Source: Hyphomicrobiales bacterium
GTDB lineage: Bacteria > Pseudomonadota > Alphaproteobacteria > Rhizobiales > Xanthobacteraceae
Length of the DNA: 64,000 nucleotides
Direction of reading: 5' to 3'
Assembly: GCA_016713235.1 (NCBI GenBank)
Contig: JADJPN010000006.1
Span: 1-64,000 of the forward strand
Below the pieces are notes generated by a model. That model ran no database searches, was not told the DNA's origin, and saw only the letters and a list, made by a program, of their open reading frames with translations. This document shows positions 44,248-51,939 of the stretch, piece after piece (position 1 is the first letter of the stretch; each line of letters begins with the position of its first letter). Made by a program: the position numbers and the translations under genes.

Positions 44248-44787
44248 CTACGGATTCGCCGTGAACCACACGGCCGCGAACAACCCCGCGGCGCCGATTA
44301 CCGCGCCAATCACGAACGCAGTTAAAACTGCCCCGCGACGCTGCTTCGGCGCTTCTTCTTTCGTGTCGCTTGCGGCCAGCGCCTGTTCGCGCGCGACCAT
44401 TCTGCGCGCGACATAGCGCGTGATCGCCTCGCGCATCGGCGGCACGTCCGCGCTTTCTTCCAAAACGCGGCGGCCATTCGCTGTGTCGGTGAGCAGGCGG
44501 TAGGTGCGCTTGTCGTTGCCCATCGCGACATGCGTGATCGCATCCAGCCAGAGCCGCGGCTGCGCACCGCCGGAAACACCGCGATCGAAAAAATCCATGT
44601 GCCGGGCGGGAATATCCTTGAAGACGCCGTCGATGGCCTCGTTCAGAATCTCTAACCGCGCCATCTCCGCGTCGCGCAGGTCGATGATCACGGCGGAACG
44701 ATCCGCCGCCTCGATCCGCGCGTCATGCAAAGCTTGCTTCAGCGGCGTCGCCGCGACCGGCATCGCCGGCTTGTTCTTGTCGCTCAC
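44248..44787 (-). CDS. Hypothetical tail-anchored protein
   Basis: The 179 residues have a charged N-terminal domain (LRDAEMARLEILNEAIDGVF, AITHVAMGNDKRTYRLLTDT, MREAITRYVARRMVAREQAL) and one C-terminal helix (GAVLTAFVIGAVIGAAGLFA) five residues from the end. That arrangement suggests a cytoplasmic domain held at the inner membrane. I do not recognise the family. Intact frame and typical codon use support a real gene. Confidence 0.7.
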   Translation of the reverse strand: MSDKNKPAMPVAATPLKQALHDARIEAADRSAVIIDLRDAEMARLEILNEAIDGVFKDIPARHMDFFDRGVSGGAQPRLWLDAITHVAMGNDKRTYRLLTDTANGRRVLEESADVPPMREAITRYVARRMVAREQALAASDTKEEAPKQRRGAVLTAFVIGAVIGAAGLFAAVWFTANP

Positions 44788-44838
44788 GCTTTTCGTCCCT
44801 GTACCGGCCGTCCCTGACCGTAGCGCCGCACAGAGAGA

Positions 44839-45630
44839 CTAGCGGCGGGCATGCGCGGAGTCACGCGTGCGCCAGGGTTCCATCCAGCGCAGGCCCGCTT
44901 CGGTGCGGCCGCGCGGGCGATACTCGCAGCCGATAAAGCCGTCATAGCTCGAGAACGCGAGCGCGTTGAACACGGACGCAATATTCACTTCGCCGCAATC
45001 CGGTTCGTCGCGCAGCGGCACGCCCGCGATCTGCACATGCCCGATCCGGCCGGCATGCTTCTCGATCCGCCGGGTCAAATCCCCCTCGGTGATCTGGGTG
45101 TGATAGACGTCGAATTGCAGCTGGACATTGCCGAGCCCGACCGCGTCGATGATCTCGGCCGCCTGATCGTTGTACCGCAAAAAATAGTTCGGCCGGTCCC
45201 GCGCGTTCAGCGGCTCGATCGTGAGTGTGACGCCGACCTCGGCGGCTTCCGCGCCGGCACGCTTTAAATTTGCAATGAAGGTTTCGGTGTTGCGGGCATC
45301 CGCCATCGCGTCGCCCGCCATGACATGGATCGTCGGTACGTGCAGTGCACGTGCATAGCTGAGCGCCAGATGAATCTTGCGGAAGAAGTCGCGCTCGCGG
45401 CCCGCGATCGCCGCGCAGCCGACGTCGCTGCCGTCCGCCGCGAAGGGCGTATTGATCAGCACGCATTGCAGCCGGCATGCGGTCAGCCATTCGCGCAAAT
45501 GCTCGACCGGCTCGGCATACGGGTGCAGCAGTTCGACCGCCGAAAAGCCGGCGTGATGCGCGGCCGCAAAGCGGTCGCGAAACGCATACTCCCCGAACAG
45601 CATGTTCAGGTTCGCCGCAAACCGAAACAC
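44839..45630 (-). CDS. Hydroxypyruvate isomerase family protein (TIM barrel)
   Basis: An AP-endonuclease-2-type barrel of 263 residues. Seen: RFAANLNMLFGEYAFRDRF, GFSAVELLHPYAEP, ATIHVMAGD-like VPTIHVMAGD, TLTIEPLNARDRPNYFL with the metal Glu, LQFDVYHTQITEGDL, IGHVQIAGVPLRDEPDCGEV and FIGCEYRPRG. It fits Hyi/OtnI, which interconvert hydroxypyruvate (or 2-oxo-tetronate) and tartronate semialdehyde. GTG 45630 gives the normal family start. No glyoxylate pathway partners are near. Confidence 0.85.
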   Translation of the reverse strand: MFRFAANLNMLFGEYAFRDRFAAAHHAGFSAVELLHPYAEPVEHLREWLTACRLQCVLINTPFAADGSDVGCAAIAGRERDFFRKIHLALSYARALHVPTIHVMAGDAMADARNTETFIANLKRAGAEAAEVGVTLTIEPLNARDRPNYFLRYNDQAAEIIDAVGLGNVQLQFDVYHTQITEGDLTRRIEKHAGRIGHVQIAGVPLRDEPDCGEVNIASVFNALAFSSYDGFIGCEYRPRGRTEAGLRWMEPWRTRDSAHARR

Positions 45631-45746
45631 GTCTTTAATCCCCCGCAACGAAGCCAATGGAAGCGAAGCGCAACAAAAGCGCAAGGCCGATTCGCGGGTA
45701 CCGCAAAAAGCCGCTATGCCTCTCTCGATTAAACGACGAGTCCCGC

Positions 45747-46591
45747 TTGACCACTGCACTACTTCTCGCGGTTCTGGCCGGCGCGCTGCTGCACGCAAGC
45801 TGGAACGCTCTCATCAAATGGGAACCGGACAAGCTCGCGGCTTCCGCCGCGATTGCGTTCGGCGCGGGCCTCGTCGCTTTGCCGATCGCGCTGTTCAGCC
45901 CGATCCCGCTCGCGCCATCCTGGCCGCTGATCGCCTTCTCGGCGGTGATCCACGTTTTCTATTTCGCGCTGGTCGGCTACGCGCTGCGTCACGCCGACCT
46001 CGGCGTCGTGTATCCGCTGACGCGCGGTTCGGCGCCTGCCTTCACCGCGATCCTCGCGGCGCTCTGGCTTGGCGAAGTGCTCGCACTCTCAGGCTGGTTA
46101 GCGGTCGGCGCAATCGCGGCGGGCGTCATTACGCTGTCGGCGGACGCACTATCGCGCGGCGGCCTGACGCCGCGCACCGCGGTGCTCGCGTTCACGAATG
46201 CGGCGGTTGTCGTTGCCTATACGCTGGTCGACGGTCTCGGCGCGCGGCTGGCCGGCAACGCGATCTCTTACGTCTCGTGGATGCTGGCTGGAACGGCCGC
46301 ATTGATCGTCCGATTGCGCTTATTTTTTATCGCGAACAGGTTGTTGCGAAAACGCGCGGCTTCTGGGTCCGCACGATAATCGGCGGCGCGCTCAGCATCG
46401 CGAGCTACGGCATCGCGCTCTGGGCAATGACCAAAGCGCCAATCGGCCTCGTCGCAGCCTTGCGCGAGACTTCGGTACTGTTTGTAGCGATTTTTGGAGT
46501 GGTGCTGTTCGGCGAACGCTTCGGTCCCAAACGCTGGGCCGCGCTCGTTCTGATCTTGATCGGGATTGGATTGTTGCGGTTGCCGTTCTGA
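45747..46591 (+). CDS. EamA/DMT-superfamily transporter (one frameshift)
   Basis: Ten predicted helices in two EamA halves. The first half shows TTALLLAVLAGALLHASWNA and ALRHADLGVVYPLTRGSAPA. The second has IASYGIALWAMTKAPIGLVA and ETSVLFVAIFGVVLFGERFG. The frame breaks near 46305. One missing C in CCGCATT joins MLAGTAA to IDRPIALIFYREQVV. The start is TTG 45747, where family members begin. The cargo could be a metabolite or drug and cannot be told. Corrected length is about 281 residues. Confidence 0.82.
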
Positions 46592-46603
46592 AACGGCATC
46601 CGG

Positions 46604-46879
46604 CTACATCCGGTATTGCTGAATGCGCGTGGTGCGCAGGCCGGCGAGGCCGTGTTTGTCGATCGAAGCCTGCCAGTTGAGGAATTCTTCGACGGTGAGC
46701 GTGTAGCGCGCGCAAGCCTCCTCAAGCGAAAGCAGGCCACCACGTACGGCCGCGACAACCTCGGCCTTGCGGCGAATGACCCAACGGCGGGTCGACGGCG
46801 GGGGAAGATCCGCGATCGTCAAAGGGCTACCGTCCGGCCCGATCACGTACTTCACTCTCGGGCGATGTGCTTCGGTCAT
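46604..46879 (-). CDS. sciP: CtrA inhibitor SciP (DUF1153)
   Basis: A small DNA-binding protein of 91 residues with the DUF1153 core: VKYVIGPDGSPLTIADLPPP, RWVIRRKAEVVAAVRGGLLS, EEACARYTLTVEEFLNWQAS and HGLAGLRTTRIQQYRM. In Caulobacter SciP blocks CtrA-driven transcription in early cell-cycle stages, including flagellar and chemotaxis genes. It lies downstream of flgD and fliK on the same strand, a common place for it in the order. A weak sigma-54-like motif sits at 46992-47008. Confidence 0.93.
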   Translation of the reverse strand: MTEAHRPRVKYVIGPDGSPLTIADLPPPSTRRWVIRRKAEVVAAVRGGLLSLEEACARYTLTVEEFLNWQASIDKHGLAGLRTTRIQQYRM

Positions 46880-46991
46880 TACAAACTCACTCAGAACACA
46901 ACTCGTAATGACGAAAACCTACTGTCCAGAGTTGAACATTTCCCTAAGTGTTTCTTTCCAAAAGGTTATTGGGGCCCGTCACATTTTGTGG

Positions 46992-47008
46992 AGCCGGAAC
47001 AGTGCCAA
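46992..47008 (-). promoter_or_regulatory. Weak sigma-54 promoter candidate upstream of sciP
   Basis: On the minus strand the 17 bases read TTGGCACTGTTCCGGCT. The -24 half (TTGGCAC) matches the consensus, and the GG and GC pairs are 10 bases apart. The -12 half is CGGC instead of TTGC. A start site here would leave a leader of about 100 bases before sciP. Confidence 0.3.
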
Positions 47009-47032
47009 AAGCGCTGTAAATAAGGGTTTTCG

Positions 47033-47713
47033 CTAGCCTTCGACCGACGGCGCGGTGCCCGGCTTCTGGACCGCCTTGACCTTATCGAGCGAGATCAGCG
47101 CGGTGCCGACCATCAGGAGCGGCTCGCTTCCGGACAGATCGACCGCATCCACGACACCGGAGAACTGGGTCGAGACCGTTACGCCCTGACCGCTCGCGTC
47201 CTTCGCGTTGATCTTGATGGTGTACTGGCCTTCGGGCGCGGTCTGGCCGTTCGACATCTTGCCGTCCCAGGTAAAGCCGGAGGTACCCGACTCGATGGTC
47301 GTCTCGTGGGTGAAGACGACATTCCCGGAGGAGTCGGAAATATTGATCGTCGCCGTCGCGGTCCGCGGAGCGGTGACGTACCAGGTGGCAACACCGGATT
47401 TGAGCGCGCTGGTCGCACCGTCCGCCGTGATCGTCGCGCCGACATAGTTCATCGCGGTCGAAAGCTGGCTCGACTTGTTGAGATTGACGAGCGCTTCGAG
47501 ATTTTCGTTGCTGCGGATCTGTTGCTCGACGCCCGCGAACTGCACGAGCTGCTGCGTGAACTGGTTCGTATCCAGCGGATCGAGCGGATTCTGGTTCTTG
47601 AGCTGCGTCGTCAGCAACAGCAGGAACGTATCGAAGTTATTCGCGATGCTGGCGCGGCTGGTCTGCGACGCCGCCGCAGCCGCTGCCGTGTTGTTTACTC
47701 CGCTGACCGCCAT
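47033..47713 (-). CDS. flgD: Flagellar hook assembly protein FlgD
   Basis: FlgD forms the cap on which hook subunits polymerise. The N-terminal export and capping part reads NNFDTFLLLLTTQLKNQNPL followed by DPLDTNQFTQQLVQFAGVEQ, the family hallmark. The C-terminal FlgD Ig-like domain (about 105-200) shows SSGNVVFTHETTIESGTSGF and TWDGKMSNGQTAPEGQYTIK. The 226 residues are normal. It follows fliK after 9 bases, so the two are one operon. Confidence 0.95.
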   Translation of the reverse strand: MAVSGVNNTAAAAAASQTSRASIANNFDTFLLLLTTQLKNQNPLDPLDTNQFTQQLVQFAGVEQQIRSNENLEALVNLNKSSQLSTAMNYVGATITADGATSALKSGVATWYVTAPRTATATINISDSSGNVVFTHETTIESGTSGFTWDGKMSNGQTAPEGQYTIKINAKDASGQGVTVSTQFSGVVDAVDLSGSEPLLMVGTALISLDKVKAVQKPGTAPSVEG

Positions 47714-47722
47714 AACGAACTC

Positions 47723-49081
47723 CTAGATCCGGATATCCACGCCGCCACGCAGCTGCGCCGCGAGCGTCGCGTTGTTGATTGAAATTTGGGTGTTCACCTC
47801 GCCGTCGGCCTGCACGAGATCGGGCCGCCCGCGCATCTCGGGAGCGTGGCTGTGTTGTCCGTGCTGTGCCTGCGCATCCTGTTGCAAGGAGAACTGGAGG
47901 CTGCCGGCGTCGGCCTTGAGACCCGCATTCTGTAGCGCTTTTTCAAGGCCACGCGCGTCGCGCTGAAGCATGTCCAGCGTTTCCGCCCGCTCCACGATCA
48001 GCTTGGTCGTGGTGTTGCCTTTGCCGTCGATTTCAAGCTTCACATCAATACGCCCAAGCTCCGGCGGATCGAGGCGGATATCGAAGCGGCGCTCGCCTTT
48101 GTTGGCGCGGGTCGTGATTTCGAGTGCGAGCTGATCAAGCGGCACGGCGCGCGAAGCGTCCGCGGTTTGCTGCGTCTGCGTCTGTACCGGCGCGTTGACC
48201 TGTGCCGTCATTGCAAAATTCGGCGCGACCGCATTGGAAGACAGGAGAGGCTTGGCGCCGTCCGCGCTTACGTCGGCGGGATCGATAGCCAATGAGAGTT
48301 GGGCCTGCTTGCCGAGCGCTGCTTGCAGCGCTTCGAGCGGCGCGAATACTCGCAGCGGTGTTGCGTTCTCGGTGTTCACCGAACCCGGCTGGGTCTGCGC
48401 TTGAAACTGCGCGTCGAGCGACGCAACGAGCTTAGTCGGCTTCGAAAGCGAGGCTGCCGTTTCCGCAGCTATTCCTTGAAGCGGAAGTTCGAGATTCGAT
48501 TTCGCCTGCCCGGAAACGGGCGCGATCCCGGCTTGCGGCTTCGCGGCGCCGTTCTGTCCAGCCTGCGCAGATTGCGCGTCTATTGCCGCCTTGTTGGCAT
48601 CGGCGGTAGCGGCCGTCAGCGCCGGGGTAGCCTGCACTTCGGCATTTCCGGCAGCGGCATTCGCATCGGCGGCAGCTTGCGTAACCGCCGTATCCGGCGG
48701 CGTGTCGCCGACCGCGATCATCAGAAGAGCGTCCGCGGCGACCGTATCTTCGCTGTCGGTGTCGTCGGTGTCGTCTTCCGCCGTCACGGCTTTCGCCGGA
48801 ATATTCGATTCCGTCTGCGACGTGGCCTCGGGCTTGGTTGCATCCCTGGCCTGCCGCTTCGTCTGGCGGTCCGCATCTGCCTCTGGTTTCGGCTGCTTTG
48901 CGGGAACATCTTTACGGCGCTCCGGCATTTGCGGCGCTTCCGGCCGCTGCACGGACGCTTTCACATCGGCAACCGAGTCGAGCAGCGACGAAAACGGATC
49001 GTCGCCTTCCGTCACGGAATTCTGCGGCTGAGTCAGACTGGCGCGGAAGTCGGTGGAGGAAACGGCGGAGACGCTGGCCAA
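47723..49081 (-). CDS. fliK: Flagellar hook-length control protein FliK
   Basis: A secreted ruler that stops hook growth and switches export to filament proteins. The first 340 or so residues are low-complexity, Ala/Gln/Thr/Asp-rich. The C-terminal Flg_hook domain has RRFDIRLDPPELGRIDVKLE, GNTTTKLIVERAETLDMLQR and LEKALQNAGLKADAGSLQFS. The start is TTG 49081 with GAGG about 8 bases before it. A strong sigma-54 promoter match lies at 49124-49139. Followed by flgD. Confidence 0.92.
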   Translation of the reverse strand: MASVSAVSSTDFRASLTQPQNSVTEGDDPFSSLLDSVADVKASVQRPEAPQMPERRKDVPAKQPKPEADADRQTKRQARDATKPEATSQTESNIPAKAVTAEDDTDDTDSEDTVAADALLMIAVGDTPPDTAVTQAAADANAAAGNAEVQATPALTAATADANKAAIDAQSAQAGQNGAAKPQAGIAPVSGQAKSNLELPLQGIAAETAASLSKPTKLVASLDAQFQAQTQPGSVNTENATPLRVFAPLEALQAALGKQAQLSLAIDPADVSADGAKPLLSSNAVAPNFAMTAQVNAPVQTQTQQTADASRAVPLDQLALEITTRANKGERRFDIRLDPPELGRIDVKLEIDGKGNTTTKLIVERAETLDMLQRDARGLEKALQNAGLKADAGSLQFSLQQDAQAQHGQHSHAPEMRGRPDLVQADGEVNTQISINNATLAAQLRGGVDIRI

Positions 49082-49123
49082 GAGGGCACCTCAAACGAGC
49101 GGATGGATCCGACAGTTCCCTGA

Positions 49124-49139
49124 GCAAGCGCCGGGCCAG
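49124..49139 (-). promoter_or_regulatory. Probable sigma-54 (RpoN) promoter of fliK-flgD
   Basis: On the minus strand this reads TGGCCCGGCGCTTGCT against the consensus TGGCACG-N4-TTGCW. One base differs, and the GG and GC pairs have the exact 10-base spacing. The predicted start, about 12 bases after the -12 element, leaves a leader of about 33 bases before the fliK TTG. RpoN-dependent hook genes are established in Caulobacter. Confidence 0.7.
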
Positions 49140-49275
49140 ATTGCGCGGCAGGCAAATGCCTGAAAATCAGCGCTTTTTGCAGCGACGGGGTAGTCCCAGA
49201 CCGGCAGAATCCGCACACCCGGCAGACTTTGCCGCCTCTTTGCTTGCCTGACCCCGATCCCTATAACCCCGCGAC

Positions 49276-50478
49276 ATGAACCTCGATTTCGACATCGCTG
49301 GAGAGCCGAGCAAGACCCGCATCGTGGTTGCGATGTCGGGCGGCGTGGACTCGTCGGTCGCGGCCGCGCTTGCCAAGCGCGCGGGCTACGATGTCGTGGG
49401 CGTGACCCTGCAACTCTATAATCACGGCGAAGCGGTCCAGAAGAAGGGTGCCTGCTGCGCCGGCTCCGACATTCGCGACGCGCGGACGGTCGCGGCCAAG
49501 ATCGGCATTCCACATTTCGTGCTCGATTATGAAGCCCGCTTTCAGGAGCAGGTGATCCAGCCATTCGCGGATTCTTACGCACGCGGCGAGACGCCGGTGC
49601 CCTGCATCTCCTGCAATCAGACTGTGAAGTTCAAGGATTTGCTCTCGACCGCAAAAGAACTCGGTGGCGCGGCGCTTGTCACCGGCCACTACATCGAGAG
49701 CCGCAACGCCGGCAATCGCCGCGCGATGTATCGCGCGCATGATGCCGATCGCGACCAGAGCTACTTTTTATATGCGACGACGCAGGAGCAACTCGATTAT
49801 CTGCGCTTCCCGCTCGGCGGCCTCGCAAAACCTGCCGTGCGCGCGATCGCCGAGGAACTCGGGCTTGTCGTTGCGAACAAGCCGGACAGCCAGGACATCT
49901 GTTTTGTCCCGTCCGGCAGATACACGACCATCATCGATCGCCTGAAGCCGAACGCCGGCGAGCCGGGCGAGATCGTGCATCTCGATGGCCGCGTGCTCGG
50001 TTCGCATCAGGGCATTATCCATTACACGGTCGGCCAGCGCCGCGGCCTCAACATTGCGATGAATACGCCAGAAAGCGAGCCGCTGTTTGTCGTCAAGCTG
50101 GATGCGAAGACCAAGCGCGTGATCGTGGGTCCGCGCAATGCGCTGCTCGTCGGCAGTGCGCTGCTGCGCGACATCAACTGGATCGGCGACACCTCGCCAA
50201 CGGAAATGGCGGCGGCCGGCACCCCCGTATTCGCCCGCGTGCGTTCCACCCGCGCGCCTGTTCCGGCTGTGCTGCTGAACTCCGGCAACCAAATTTTCAT
50301 CGGCTTCGCCGATGGAGAAGAAGGGGTCGCGCCCGGACAGGCCTGCGTTCTTTATGACAGCGACGGTCCGCGGGCCCGGATTCTCGGCGGTGGGGTCATC
50401 ACCGCCACCTTGCCGTTAGACGAAAGTCGCGAGAAAATAGTACCGGCTTCGCAACCCGAAGCCGCGTTGGTGGTTTGA
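49276..50478 (+). CDS. mnmA: tRNA-specific 2-thiouridylase
   Basis: Thiolates U34 of tRNA-Lys, -Glu and -Gln. The 400 residues show the PP-loop IVVAMSGGVDSSVAAALAKR, VVGVTLQLYNHGEA, the first catalytic Cys in TPVPCISCNQTVKFKDLLST, TGHYIESRN, the second Cys in DSQDICFVPSGRY and the C-terminal beta-barrel (HYTVGQRRGLNIA, LYDSDGPRARILGGGVITAT). The start and frame are normal. It shares the divergent region with fliK. Confidence 0.95.
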   Translation: MNLDFDIAGEPSKTRIVVAMSGGVDSSVAAALAKRAGYDVVGVTLQLYNHGEAVQKKGACCAGSDIRDARTVAAKIGIPHFVLDYEARFQEQVIQPFADSYARGETPVPCISCNQTVKFKDLLSTAKELGGAALVTGHYIESRNAGNRRAMYRAHDADRDQSYFLYATTQEQLDYLRFPLGGLAKPAVRAIAEELGLVVANKPDSQDICFVPSGRYTTIIDRLKPNAGEPGEIVHLDGRVLGSHQGIIHYTVGQRRGLNIAMNTPESEPLFVVKLDAKTKRVIVGPRNALLVGSALLRDINWIGDTSPTEMAAAGTPVFARVRSTRAPVPAVLLNSGNQIFIGFADGEEGVAPGQACVLYDSDGPRARILGGGVITATLPLDESREKIVPASQPEAALVV

Positions 50479-50488
50479 AGAGGCGTCA

Positions 50489-51193
50489 ATGAAGTCGGAA
50501 TCCGCCGGTAATGGCAAAGCGGCGCAGGGCCTGGACCGCGCTACCATCGAAAAAGCCTATGCCCGCTGGGCACCCGTTTATGACGTCGTTTTCGGCCCGT
50601 TGCTCGACATGGGGCGCCGCACGGCGACCAACGCCGCGACCCGCGTCGGCGGCCGCATTCTGAACGTCGGCGTCGGCACCGGCCTGGAACTTCCCTATTT
50701 CGACAAGTCGCATGAAGTGGTCGGCGTCGATATTTCCGAGCCGATGCTGCGCAAGGCGCAGGAACGCATCGAACGCGAAAAACTCGGCAACGTGAAGGGC
50801 CTTTGCGTCATGGATGGCGCAAACCTGGCCTTCGCCGACGGTTCCTTCGACTGCGTGGTCGCGCAATTCGTCATCACCACGGTCCCGCAGCCGGAAAAGA
50901 CGCTCGACGAATTCGCCCGCGTATTGAAGCCGGGCGGCGAGATCGTGCTCGTGAACCACATCGGCGCCGAGCGGGGACTGCGCGCGAGCTTCGAGCGCTG
51001 GTTCTCCCAGCACGCGCGCAAGCTCGGCTGGTCGCCGGAATTCCCGTTCAAGCGGCTTTCCGATTGGGCGGAGAAGAACGGCCATGTGCAGCTCGTCGAG
51101 CGCCGCACGGTTCCGCCCTTCGGCGTGTTCACGTTGATGCGTTTTGCCCGCGAGACTGCCGCGAACAGCCAGCCCGCCGCGGCGACAGCCTGA
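50489..51193 (+). CDS. pmtA: Class I SAM methyltransferase, probable phosphatidylethanolamine N-methyltransferase
   Basis: The 234 residues show EKAYARWAPVYDVVFGPLLD, SAM motif I GRILNVGVGTGLELPYF, VVGVDISEPMLRKAQERI, FDCVVAQFVITTVPQPEKTL and VLKPGGEIVLVNHIGAE. This is the layout of Rhodobacter-type PmtA, which methylates phosphatidylethanolamine towards phosphatidylcholine. UbiE-like methylases are the alternative. It lies 10 bases after mnmA and may share its transcript. Confidence 0.78.
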   Translation: MKSESAGNGKAAQGLDRATIEKAYARWAPVYDVVFGPLLDMGRRTATNAATRVGGRILNVGVGTGLELPYFDKSHEVVGVDISEPMLRKAQERIEREKLGNVKGLCVMDGANLAFADGSFDCVVAQFVITTVPQPEKTLDEFARVLKPGGEIVLVNHIGAERGLRASFERWFSQHARKLGWSPEFPFKRLSDWAEKNGHVQLVERRTVPPFGVFTLMRFARETAANSQPAAATA

Positions 51194-51274
51194 AGTTCTT
51201 GAATCCTTGACATGGGTCGGCGCGGATTCCATACCCGCGCCTCTCGACGGTAGCTTTGCCGCGACGGAACAGGC

Positions 51275-51351
51275 GGCGGGGTAGCTCAGCTGGTTAGAGC
51301 ACGGGAATCATAATCCTGGGGTCGGGGGTTCGAGTCCCTCCCCCGCTACCA
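51275..51351 (+). tRNA. tRNA-Met (CAT)
   Basis: A 77-base cloverleaf: acceptor GGCGGGG with CCCCGCT, D-arm GCTCAGCTGGTTAGAGC, anticodon stem CGGGA/TCCTG with loop ATCATAA (CAT at 51309-51311) and T-loop TTCGAGT. CCA is encoded at 51349-51351. The sequence resembles elongator tRNA-Met. A CAT tRNA can also be isoleucine-specific after lysidine modification. Confidence 0.93.
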
Positions 51352-51367
51352 AGTTCGCTTTCGCCTT

Positions 51368-51826
51368 TCACACCGGCAAAAGCTGATCGGTCTTCACTTC
51401 TTCCATGACCGCGTAAGTGCGCGTTTCCTTCACGCCGGGCAGCGCCAAGAGCACGCTGCCGAGGAATTTCCGGTAGGCCGCGATATCAGCGACGCGTGTC
51501 TTCACGAGATAGTCGAAGCCGCCCGCCACCATGTGACATTCGAGCACTTCCGGCGCGCGGCGCACGGCAACGGCGAATTTGTCGAAGATGTCGGGCGTCG
51601 TTTTGTCGAGCGAGACTTCGACGAAGACGAGCAGCGGCAGATCGAGCAAATGCGGGTCCAGCTTCGCGCCGAACCCGATGATGTAGCCATCCTTCTGCAA
51701 CCGCTTCAGCCGCTCGCCGGTGGAGGTTGGCGACAGGCCTACGCGCTCGGCCAGCTCGACCGAAGCGATACGGCCATCCATTTGCAAAACCTGTAGAATT
51801 TTTCGGTCTATCTTATCGATATCCAT
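51368..51826 (-). CDS. putR: Lrp/AsnC-family regulator, PutR-like
   Basis: The 152 residues begin MDIDKIDRKILQVLQMDGRI with the AsnC helix-turn-helix (AERVGLSPTSTGERLKRLQK), and have a RAM ligand domain (LPLLVFVEVSLDK, VLECHMVAGGFDYLVKTRVA, ALPGVKETRTYAVMEEVK). It is divergent from putA, as in Rhodobacter and Agrobacterium, where PutR activates putA with proline. The start at 51826 is used. ATG 51841 is an in-frame alternative. Ends 17 bases from the tRNA. Confidence 0.85.
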   Translation of the reverse strand: MDIDKIDRKILQVLQMDGRIASVELAERVGLSPTSTGERLKRLQKDGYIIGFGAKLDPHLLDLPLLVFVEVSLDKTTPDIFDKFAVAVRRAPEVLECHMVAGGFDYLVKTRVADIAAYRKFLGSVLLALPGVKETRTYAVMEEVKTDQLLPV

Positions 51827-51939
51827 GTTTTTCTCTATCATATCGATCTATTGCCGAAGATTATGAGGCATAGCCGATAAAATGACTATAGAGATACGGA
51901 AACTCCTGCCCTAAATGCTTCGGGGACCAGGAGAAGATC

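Noticed and set aside
51275..51351. tRNA-Met as an integration site for a mobile element
   Set aside because: No integrase, direct repeat of the tRNA 3' end or compositional change follows. putR and putA are ordinary chromosomal genes.
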